A DNA stretch of 64,000 nt from Clostridium lundense DSM 17049 (GTDB lineage Bacteria; Bacillota; Clostridia; Clostridiales; Clostridiaceae): positions 558,001-622,000 of the forward strand of contig NZ_JHVC01000001.1 of NCBI RefSeq assembly GCF_000619945.1. The letters are read 5' to 3'. The translations under genes and the position numbers were made by a program. Below are positions 25,505 through 33,065 of this stretch, in pieces (positions within the stretch are counted from its first letter, which is position 1; each line of letters begins with the position of its first letter). Under the pieces are notes generated by a model. It had not been told where the DNA came from and searched no databases. It saw only the letters and a program-made list of their open reading frames with translations.

Positions 25505-26695
25505 ATGAATTTTAAAGATCTATTGGATAAATATAAAGATGGAAATGCATCTCCAGAAGAAATTAAATTAATAGAAGAAGAAATAAATAAACATGAAGCC
25601 GTAAAGGAATATTTGTCTAAAAGTTATGATATAGACTTTGAAAATAATATTTTAGAGGACAATTTAAAAAATGAAACAAATTTTATTAAAAACAAAGTAA
25701 ACAAAAAATTACGCAAAGTAATAGTTTACACTGTTTCTGTTGTATTTTCAATTTTATTTACTATCTTTTATATAGTTTCTCCTATTTTAAATAATTTTTA
25801 TTATAATCCTGGTGAAAAAACAATAGGTAAATATAATGAGGACTTATATTTTGATGCAAAAGTTTTTACAGAATTAAATTTTCCAGGTTATGAAGTAGAT
25901 GGGGTAGGTTCAGAGAGTTTAGGCTTTGGGGTATATAATATATTTATTGAACGAAGAAATTCATTTAATCGTGAAACAAAGTATATTAATATTAAAATAA
26001 AGAGAAATAGTAGAATGGAAAGTTTTGAATACTGTTCTCCATGGTATTCCTCTGGATTTTATAGTATTAAGGAACCAAATGCTATTGAGGATGAAATTGT
26101 TAAATATGGAAACCAAGAAGTTAAACATCATATTAATGAACTTAATCCTGTTTCTTACATTTCTGCATCTGTAATTTTTCAAAAGGATTTAACTATAAAA
26201 GAGTTTGATGAATTAAGAAAAAAATATAATAAATTAAGTTTCAAATGGGTAGGAGTGCGTACTGAAAGTGAAGGAAAAACTGTTAATCGTTTATTTGGAT
26301 TTAACCCTAATTTAAACAATGGATCAGATAGTGCTGATAAAGCTGACAGAAAAAAATATCCATATTTAGAAATGATGGATTGGACGGATGCAGATAATAA
26401 GAAGAAAGATTATAATAATATGAAGGAAGCATACACTAAGCATTTCACTTCATTATTAAAATATATGAATGATAGGAAAAAGGCTGTTAAAGCATTAGAT
26501 CATAACAGTGACATAGTAGTAGGATATTATACAAATGCTTTGGATTATGTACAAAAGAATGGAATAAATACCTATGGAGTTTTAGTTTATGGTGAAGGGA
26601 GAGAATTATTACAGTTTATAAACAATGAAAAAATAAAATCCATAAGCATAAATAATGTGTTACCTTCGAAATATATAAATAATCCATGGGGATAA
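25505..26695 (+). CDS. Anti-sigma factor-like membrane protein (Sigma_reg_N/C type)
   Basis: A 396-residue protein: cytoplasmic N-terminus (MNFKDLLDKYKDGNASPEE...), one TM at about 71-93, and a large extracytoplasmic domain. It resembles the 'sigma factor regulator' proteins that follow ECF sigma genes in clostridia, with FKWVGVRTESEG as a Sigma_reg_C-like segment. RBS AAAGGAGG lies inside the sigma remnant, so translation was coupled to the lost gene. The frame is intact, but without its sigma partner it is orphaned unless it acts on a sigma factor elsewhere. Confidence 0.78.
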   Translation: MNFKDLLDKYKDGNASPEEIKLIEEEINKHEAVKEYLSKSYDIDFENNILEDNLKNETNFIKNKVNKKLRKVIVYTVSVVFSILFTIFYIVSPILNNFYYNPGEKTIGKYNEDLYFDAKVFTELNFPGYEVDGVGSESLGFGVYNIFIERRNSFNRETKYINIKIKRNSRMESFEYCSPWYSSGFYSIKEPNAIEDEIVKYGNQEVKHHINELNPVSYISASVIFQKDLTIKEFDELRKKYNKLSFKWVGVRTESEGKTVNRLFGFNPNLNNGSDSADKADRKKYPYLEMMDWTDADNKKKDYNNMKEAYTKHFTSLLKYMNDRKKAVKALDHNSDIVVGYYTNALDYVQKNGINTYGVLVYGEGRELLQFINNEKIKSISINNVLPSKYINNPWG

Positions 26696-26865
26696 ATGAA
26701 TTTTAAAATTTATATACTTATTTTTATAAAGATTTTGTATTGTATAAATTAAGTAATGTTTAGTTAAATAGTATTAGAATATTTATTTTGTTTTAGGGTG
26801 TTGGATTTGGTTTCATATAATTATAGAATATAGGATAAAAAAATAAATAAGAGGGGGGCTAGTCT

Positions 26866-27402
26866 ATGTATTACGGAGAGAGAATTAAACTAAGAGCTTA
26901 CAAAAGAGAGGATGTACCTTTAGCTTGTGAATATATGAATGATAATGAGATGAAAAGATTACTGGTGAATAAAATACCTTACCCTATGATATTAGAAGAA
27001 GAAGAGAAGTGGTTTGAAAGTCTTGTAAATTTAAAGGATAGCTATAATTTTGCTATAGAAGATTTGGAAAGTGGAAAGTATATAGGTGGGTGTGGAATAA
27101 ATCAGATTAATTGGCTTAACAGGATAGCAATTATAGGTATATTTATAGGAGATAAAAACTATTGGGGAAAAGGATATGGAGCAGATGCGATAAACACTTT
27201 AGTTAATTTTATATTTCAACAAATGAATATGAATAAGGTAAAGCTAAGTGTTTTTTCCTTTAATGAAAGAGCAAAAAAATGTTATGAAAAATGTGGTTTT
27301 AAGGTTGAAGGAGTTTTAAGACAAGAACTTTTTAGAGATGGAAAATATAATGATGAATATATTATGTCTATTTTGTTTGGGGAATGGAAGAAGAAAAGTT
27401 GA
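26866..27402 (+). CDS. GNAT N-acetyltransferase (RimJ/RimL-like)
   Basis: A 178-residue acetyltransferase: GERIKLRAYKREDV at the N-terminus, acetyl-CoA loop in GDKNYWGKGYGADAINTLV (Q/RxxGxG/A type), then NERAKKCYEKCGFKVEG. This is the RimJ/L-type branch, which includes antibiotic- and protein-acetylating members; the target is unknown. AGGGGGG site upstream of the ATG. Monocistronic. Confidence 0.9.
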   Translation: MYYGERIKLRAYKREDVPLACEYMNDNEMKRLLVNKIPYPMILEEEEKWFESLVNLKDSYNFAIEDLESGKYIGGCGINQINWLNRIAIIGIFIGDKNYWGKGYGADAINTLVNFIFQQMNMNKVKLSVFSFNERAKKCYEKCGFKVEGVLRQELFRDGKYNDEYIMSILFGEWKKKS

Positions 27403-27482
27403 AAGGTATACAGTTATTGTTATCTATATATTAACTTATTTGGAAATATTGGCTATAATGGTATGTGAGAGGAGTTGGTGAA

Positions 27483-29012
27483 GTGAAAGAATATTATAAG
27501 GTAGTTTTAAGAAAATCAATAATGCTTTTGTTTCTTTCCTTTGGACTACTATTTGCAGTGGCTACAACTATAGTATGGAAATATAACTTAAGCATCTGGT
27601 ATGGTGTTGGTATTTCTGTTTTAATAGTATTGATTCAATTTTTATTTGGACCTATGATTATAGACATGGTTTATGAAGCAAAGTTTAAAAAACAACATGA
27701 GTATATAAGTGAAAATGTATTAAATTTTATTAAGAATTCCTGTGATGAATACAATATACCATTTCCTAAAATAGGAATAATTAAAGATGGTAACCCTAAT
27801 GCGTTTACTTATGGACATATTCCAAGAAACGCAAGATTAGTGGTTACAACAGGTCTTTTAGATATATTAAATGAAGAAGAACAAAAGGCTGTAATTGCCC
27901 ATGAGCTAGGTCATATAAAGCACTATGACTTTATTGCTATGATGGTAGTTTCATTAATTCCTATGATATTGTATCAGATATATATAGGGACTAAAAATAA
28001 GAAAACAGATAAAAAATATATTATTGGATTAGGTGCTTATGCAGCATATCTGGTAAGTGGATTTTTAGTTTTAGGTTTTTCAAGAATGAGAGAATATTAT
28101 TCTGATAATTTTTCTAAAGAGATAATGGGAACTGGGGAGCATTTAAAAAATGCTTTAATAAAGATAGCTTATGGTACCGCTAGTAGAAAAAAAGACGAAA
28201 CACCTAGAACTTCTTGCATGGCTTTCACAAATAATCTTCAAAATGACTCTTGGATGTTGTCAACCTATAAATTAGAAGAGGAAAGCAAGTTGAATTTTAA
28301 TCTAATGAAATGGGATTTGAAAAATCCATGGGCAAAGTGGTATGAAATAAATAGTACCCACCCACTAACAGGAAAAAGAATATTAGCATTGGATCATATT
28401 GAAATAGAGGATAATGAGTCTTTTACAAAAAGATTAATAAAATTCTTATGGGAAGCAATGGTGAGTATACTTCCATATGCTCTGGCTTTATGTAGTTTTT
28501 TATATATTTCTATGGACAAAGATATAAATTTAATAAAATTTATAAATGAAAATTCATTATTAATATTAATAGGAGCTAGTATGTTATTAAAATATTACTA
28601 TTCCTATGGAAGAAGATATGAAGAAAGAAGCATAAAGGAACTTTTAGCTATGGAGGAAGCTTCTCCAGTAAAGGGTATTCCTGCAATATTAAAGGGTAAA
28701 GTAATAGGAAAGGGTATACCAGGACTATTTTTTAGCGAAGACTTAATAATTGATGATGGAACAGGTATAATGCTAGTGGATTATAGACAGCCATTAAAAA
28801 TCTTTGAATGGATATTTGGAGTATTTGAGGTAGATAAATTCAAGGAAAAAGAAGTAGAGGTTATAGGATGGTACAAAAGAAGCACAAGACCTTACTTTGT
28901 ATGTAAGTATATAATACATGATGAAGAAAAGATTCAATGTTATAACTATTTATTAATGAAAATACTTGCATATTCTCTTATAGTTATAGGTTTGTGTATT
29001 AAATTTTTTTAA
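27483..29012 (+). CDS. M48-family membrane zinc metallopeptidase
   Basis: Intramembrane-anchored protease. Two N-terminal TMs (about 10-65 overall), then zinc motif HELGHIKHYDF (HExxH), a further TM pair, and REYYSDNFSKE providing the third ligand glutamate; two more TMs near residues 310-370 and a soluble C-terminal domain of about 110 residues (IDDGTGIMLVDYRQP...), plus a last TM. The start is the GTG at 27483, which lies 8 nt after AGAGGAG; a GTG at 27465 has no site. HtpX/STE24-like quality-control protease by family, but the extra C-terminal domain is unusual for HtpX. Confidence 0.88.
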   Translation: MKEYYKVVLRKSIMLLFLSFGLLFAVATTIVWKYNLSIWYGVGISVLIVLIQFLFGPMIIDMVYEAKFKKQHEYISENVLNFIKNSCDEYNIPFPKIGIIKDGNPNAFTYGHIPRNARLVVTTGLLDILNEEEQKAVIAHELGHIKHYDFIAMMVVSLIPMILYQIYIGTKNKKTDKKYIIGLGAYAAYLVSGFLVLGFSRMREYYSDNFSKEIMGTGEHLKNALIKIAYGTASRKKDETPRTSCMAFTNNLQNDSWMLSTYKLEEESKLNFNLMKWDLKNPWAKWYEINSTHPLTGKRILALDHIEIEDNESFTKRLIKFLWEAMVSILPYALALCSFLYISMDKDINLIKFINENSLLILIGASMLLKYYYSYGRRYEERSIKELLAMEEASPVKGIPAILKGKVIGKGIPGLFFSEDLIIDDGTGIMLVDYRQPLKIFEWIFGVFEVDKFKEKEVEVIGWYKRSTRPYFVCKYIIHDEEKIQCYNYLLMKILAYSLIVIGLCIKFF

Positions 29013-29028
29013 TCTGAATAATTTATAA

Positions 29029-29075
29029 AAACAGCCCTATGCAGTTATGTTATCTGCATGGGGCTGTTTATTTTA
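29029..29075 (+). terminator. Intrinsic terminator
   Basis: AAACAGCCCTATGCAG pairs with CTGCATGGGGCTGTTT (one T-G pair), 9-nt loop, followed by ATTTT. Ends the M48 gene. Confidence 0.82.
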
Positions 29076-29192
29076 ATTGTAGTTAAGTTGTGATTATACT
29101 GTAACATAACTGTGACAATTTAAATTTAAAATACAGATATAAGTTAAACATTAAAGAGTAATTCTAAATTTAAAATAATTGAGGTGAGAGAA

Positions 29193-30146
29193 ATGAGAGA
29201 AGCTATAGTTTATTCTGTGGTGGTACCTTTATTTAATGAAGAATTTGTTATTGATGAAAGTTATAAAAGATTAAAACAGGTTATGGATTCTACTAAGGAA
29301 AATTATGAGATTGTGTTTATAAATGATGGAAGTAAAAATAGAACTATATATAAAGTAGAAAGCATATGCAAAAATGATGAAAAGATAAAGCTTATTAATT
29401 TCTCAAGAAATTTTGGACATCAAGCTGCCATAACAGCAGGAATGGATTTAGCATTAGGGGAGGCAGTAATAGTAATAGATGCAGATCTACAAGATCCACC
29501 TGAAGTTATGCTTAAGATGATTAAAAAGTGGAAGGAAGGGTATGAAGTTGTATATGGAAAAAGAATAAAAAGACAAGGAGAGACCTTCTTTAAAAAGTTC
29601 ACAGCAAAAATGCTTTATAAAATATTAAAGAGTTTAACTACTACTGATATTCCTGTAGATACAGGGGATTTTAGGCTTATAGATAGAAAAGTATGTGATG
29701 CTATGATATCATTTCCTGAAAAGAATAGATATGTAAGAGGACTAGTTAGCTGGGTTGGATATAAACAGACTTGCGTAGAGTTTGTAAGACAAGAAAGATT
29801 TGCAGGAGATACTAAATATCCTTTAAAGAAAATGATGAAGCTAGCACTAGATGGTATAACTTCTTTTTCTTATAAGCCTCTTGTAGTTTCTGGAAATGTA
29901 GCTATTAAAGGATATACAATTGATTTAAGTCCAAAAGAGTATGAGTTATTAATTTACCTTACTGAAAACTATGGTAGAGCACTAAGTAGAGAACAAATAC
30001 TTGATAAGGTATGGGGATACGACTATTATAAAGATTTAAGAACAGTAGATACCCATATAAATAGACTAAGAATAAAATTAGATTGAAAAAGTAACTATGT
30101 TCATACTGTAAGAGGGTATGAATATAGATTTGAGGCGGAAGAATGA
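29193..30146 (+). pseudogene. Glycosyltransferase fused in frame to the DNA-binding end of a response regulator, with a premature stop
   Basis: Residues 1-230 are a GtrB/DPM-like family 2 glycosyltransferase (VVPLFNEE, FINDGS, D97-x-D99 in VIDADLQDPPE, RQERFAGDTKYP, up to GITSFSYKPL), but the two C-terminal TMs that follow SYKPL in relatives are absent. At about 29882 the frame continues as the winged-helix domain of an OmpR-type regulator (LSPKEYELLIYL, SREQILDKVWGYDY, RTVDTHINRLR). An in-frame TGA at 30084-30086 interrupts it; the remaining codons (SNYVHTVRGYEYRF) run to TGA 30144-30146, which overlaps the kinase ATG by 4 nt as in normal regulator-kinase pairs. The receiver domain is gone. 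Start ATG 29193 has GAGGTG upstream. Two genes have collapsed into one non-functional frame. Confidence 0.85.
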
Positions 30147-31515
30147 ATAAGTCAATAAGATCAAAGCTTTTTATATTTATAACCTTTTTATTAATATTTT
30201 TTAGCGCTCTTTTATGGATTGTAAATAGTGTATATTTTGAACAATATTATATAAACAAAAAGAAAAGTATACTTATTCAAAATGTAAAGAATCTAGCAAG
30301 CATGTATAAAGGTAATATATTATATATACAAGATGAATTAGATAGAACAGCCAATATAACAGGAAGTAATATTGATATAATTAATAAAAAAGGACAATTA
30401 ATATATAATTCTTCGCGTAGAATGTTAGAGGAAAGAGATATTATAAATAATGTTGAGCCAAAGGAAAGACCTAAGCCGCCCTTAAATGCACCACTTGATA
30501 TTAATGTTGTTGATAAATATCCTCAGAGGGAATATATTTTTGAAACTCGAAAAGATATTAAATTAAAAATAGATTTTTTTGCTTTTGTGACAAAACTAAA
30601 TAATGAAGATATACTCACTATAAGGGTTCCGCTAGTTTCAATAAGAGAAAGTGTAGATATAGCAAACAAGTTTGTTGTTATTACAGGAATTATAATTATA
30701 ATTTTGGAAAGTGCAGGAGCTTATATGTTTTCTAGAAAATTTACTCAACCTATATTGGAGTTAAATAGTATTGCCCCAAATATGGCTAAATTTGATTTTT
30801 CCAAAAAGTGTAATATAAGTGGAAAAGATGAAATAGGTCAACTTGGTCAAAGTGTTAACTATCTATCTGATGAATTGTGTAAGGCAATTACAGAGTTAAA
30901 TATAAAGAATCAACAGCTGGAAAAGGATATTGAGAAGGAAAGAAAAATAGACGAAATGAGAAAAGAATTTATATCCAGTGTTTCACATGAACTAAGAACT
31001 CCATTGGCCTTAATACAAGGTTATTCAGAAGGTCTTATTAGTAATGTTGCTGAAAATGAAGAAGATAGAAAATTTTATTGTGGTGTTATTATGGACGAAA
31101 CAAATAAAATGAATAAACTAGTAAAAGATTTATTGAATCTTTCCCAAATTGAATCGGGATATTTTCAAATTGAAAAAAGTGAATTTAATCTAATATCTTT
31201 AATAGAGGACGTACTCAATAAATACAAATCTATTTTTATGGAAAAAAACATTAATATGCAATACGAAATAGAAGAAAGATGCATTGTGTACGGAGATAGA
31301 GAGAGGATTGAACAAGTACTTATAAACTATGTAAATAATGCCATAAATCATGTGGATTAAAATAAGTAAAGTTTATAAAAAAGATAAGATAAGAGTAAAT
31401 GTTTTTAATACAGGAAAGCATATACCAAAAGAATCTTTAGAAAAATTATGGGATAGAAAATGTTGAAGATGGAGTAAACTTTTGGTTCGAAATAGATAGG
31501 GTTAAGGATATTTAA
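30143..31515 (+). pseudogene. Decayed sensor histidine kinase
   Basis: Two TMs (about 8-28 and 176-198), a HAMP-like linker and an intact dimerisation segment SSVSHELRTPLALIQGYSEG, followed by the N box VNNAINHVD. A stop then occurs at 31358-31360. In a +1-shifted frame the ATPase domain resumes (VNVFNTGKHIPKESLEKLWD, the G1 and F-box start), stops at a TGA, and the family's C-terminal ENVEDGVNFWFEID appears in yet another frame up to TAA 31513-31515. The G2 box and about 35 residues are missing, so a frameshift plus a deletion have destroyed ATP binding. Partner of the equally broken regulator just upstream. Confidence 0.85.
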
Positions 31516-31663
31516 GCTTTAACTATATAATAAAATTTAAATAATATTAGGGCTGATTTTTTGCACAAAGTTTTATAATAACCATACTATGTACTATACA
31601 TTCGATTACTATACTACATATATAATCATATGTGAACATTTATGTAGAAAGGTGGTGTACAGT

Positions 31664-31912
31664 ATGGACATGAATGAATTATTTAGTGCTGTGTCAAGTA
31701 GTGGTATTCTTAATGATGAAGGAACAAAAGAATTTCTAGGAAATATGATGAAATCAGGTACCTTTGGAAGAAATGGAGGTCTAATATTTATAATAATAAT
31801 AGCATTATTATTATTTGGATCTGGTGGATATAATAATTTTTGGGGAGCAAATAACCAGTGTTGCTGTTGTTGTAGAAGACATAAACATCATCATCACAGA
31901 AGATGCTGTTAA
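31664..31912 (+). CDS. Small membrane protein with Cys5/His-rich tail
   Basis: 82 residues: a soluble N-terminus (MDMNELFSAVSSSG), one TM (about 39-52, FIIIIALLLFG), and a C-terminal tail with five consecutive Cys at 66-70, then RRHKHHHHRR and Cys 81-82. The start is the ATG after AAGGTGGTG; upstream in-frame codons are leader. The tail looks like a metal-binding or disulfide-linked patch, as in some spore-coat/exosporium proteins, but I recognise no family. Followed by a strong terminator; it precedes the iron-uptake operon but has its own transcript. Confidence 0.75.
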   Translation: MDMNELFSAVSSSGILNDEGTKEFLGNMMKSGTFGRNGGLIFIIIIALLLFGSGGYNNFWGANNQCCCCCRRHKHHHHRRCC

Positions 31913-31936
31913 ATAATTTTTATAATATATAAAAAC

Positions 31937-31980
31937 AAAGCTTGTATCTTTTTTGTTTATTAAGATACAAGTTTTTTATT
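31937..31980 (+). terminator. Intrinsic terminator
   Basis: CTTGTATCTT pairs with AAGATACAAG around an 11-nt loop, followed by six T. Confidence 0.9.
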
Positions 31981-32088
31981 ATACATCTATTCCATAACTA
32001 ATTGCACTGGCTTCCTATTGTTATGACGCTATTATGTAATAAAAAATCATTAGCTTTGAAAATAAATATAATAAAATGATATTTGATA

Positions 32089-32117
32089 TTGAAAATCGTT
32101 ATCAATTATGTTATTCT
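32089..32117 (+). promoter_or_regulatory. feo operon promoter with Fur box
   Basis: TTGAAA 32089-32094 and TATTCT 32112-32117, 17-bp spacer. A Fur-type dyad TGAAAATCGTTATCA (32090-32104) covers the -35 and the spacer, so Fe-Fur would block polymerase. Confidence 0.75.
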
Positions 32118-32194
32118 ATATTTAGTTAGTTTTTCCATAACGGGTAATACTAGTTATAGAATAAATATTTATAATAATATTAGGAGGAAATAAT

Positions 32195-32452
32195 ATGTTA
32201 ATATCATTACTTTGTGAAATAGCTAAGGGAGAAGATTATTCAGATAGAAGTTTAGCAAAAAAATTAAATACCAGTGAAGAAGTAATTAAAAGTTTAAAAC
32301 GAGAATTACAATTACGAAAATATTTAAAAATAGAGGATGAAAATGAATGTTGTTGTGAAAAATGTACAGGTTGTGCATCATGTTCATCTAATAAATTAAA
32401 TAATATAAAGATATGGTCATTAACTGAAAAGGGTAAGAAGTTATTGACATAA
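32195..32452 (+). CDS. FeoC-like winged-helix protein with Cys cluster
   Basis: 85 residues: a predicted winged helix (about 1-45, SLAKKLNTSEEVIKSLKREL), then a cysteine-rich loop with Cys at 52, 53, 54, 57, 60 and 63, and a C-terminal strand (IKIWSLTEKGKKLL). This matches the FeoC-like regulator that often accompanies FeoA/FeoB; the Cys cluster may bind an Fe-S centre or iron. First gene of the iron-uptake group, preceded by a Fur box and AGGAGG. Confidence 0.8.
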   Translation: MLISLLCEIAKGEDYSDRSLAKKLNTSEEVIKSLKRELQLRKYLKIEDENECCCEKCTGCASCSSNKLNNIKIWSLTEKGKKLLT

Positions 32453-32485
32453 AAATAAAATTATGGTAATATTTTAATAGTTAAT

Positions 32486-32500
32486 TGATAATGATTATCG
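32486..32500 (+). promoter_or_regulatory. Fur box upstream of feoA
   Basis: TGATAATGATTATCG, a near-perfect 7-1-7 Fur dyad, 43 bp before feoA. A TATAAT at 32517-32522 lies downstream, so the box overlaps its -35 region. Confidence 0.85.
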
Positions 32501-32542
32501 ATATCTTTGGTTGTTATATAATTTAATGGAGGTAAATGAATA

Positions 32543-32764
32543 ATGAAAAAACTAGATGAAATTGTTGTTGGAACAAAAGTTAAGGTTGAAGAAATACGTA
32601 AAGAAAGTAGATTTAAAAGAAGACTTATGGACATGGGTATAATTCCAGGAGTTGATATAAGTATTATGGGAAAAGCTCCTTTAGGAGACCCTATAGAGAT
32701 TTTGGTAAGAGGATATAAATTAACTTTAAGAAAAAATGAAGCAATGGATATTATGGTAAAGTAA
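32543..32764 (+). CDS. feoA: FeoA ferrous-iron transport accessory protein (first copy)
   Basis: 73 residues forming one SH3-like FeoA domain: RRLMDMGIIPGVDISIMGKAPLGDPIEI, then a beta-strand end. FeoA helps FeoB import Fe(II), probably by touching its cytoplasmic domain. ATG with GGAGG upstream. The stop TAA directly precedes an ATG of the next frame, showing a tightly packed operon. Confidence 0.93.
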   Translation: MKKLDEIVVGTKVKVEEIRKESRFKRRLMDMGIIPGVDISIMGKAPLGDPIEILVRGYKLTLRKNEAMDIMVK

Positions 32765-32782
32765 ATGTTTAGGGGTGAAATT

Positions 32783-33007
32783 ATGAATACAATGCCTTTA
32801 CTATTTATGTCAAGAGGGAAAAAGTGTAGGGTTAACAAAATTGATGGTGGAGATTTGATATGTAAAAAGCTTATGGAAATGGGGTTTAATACTGGGGCAA
32901 CATTAGAAATTGTTAAAAATGATGTAGGACCTTTGATTATAGGCATAGGGGAAAGTAGAATTGCACTTGGAAGAGGGATGGCACAGAAAGTAATTATACA
33001 GGAGTAA
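32783..33007 (+). CDS. feoA: FeoA-domain protein (second copy)
   Basis: 74 residues from the ATG at 32783, which has AGGGGTG at proper spacing; the in-frame ATG at 32765 has no site. FeoA-type core: CKKLMEMGFNTGATLEIVKNDVGPLII then GRGMAQKVIIQ. Two tandem FeoA genes before one feoB are common in clostridia. The two copies differ considerably, so they may have separate contacts on FeoB. Confidence 0.9.
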   Translation: MNTMPLLFMSRGKKCRVNKIDGGDLICKKLMEMGFNTGATLEIVKNDVGPLIIGIGESRIALGRGMAQKVIIQE

Positions 33008-33025
33008 ATTTTTTTAAAATTATAT

Positions 33026-33040
33026 TGATAATGAATATCA
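33026..33040 (+). promoter_or_regulatory. Third Fur box, upstream of feoB
   Basis: TGATAATGAATATCA, a 7-1-7 Fur-type dyad 25 bp before feoB. It lies within the operon, which suggests a secondary promoter or extra repression of feoB. Confidence 0.75.
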
Positions 33041-33065
33041 ATATCGACTAAGATGGAGGGATAAA

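Noticed and set aside
32461..32946. Minus-strand open frame of 161 codons across feoA
   Set aside because: It is the antisense shadow of the two FeoA genes, which have clear motifs and ribosome binding sites.
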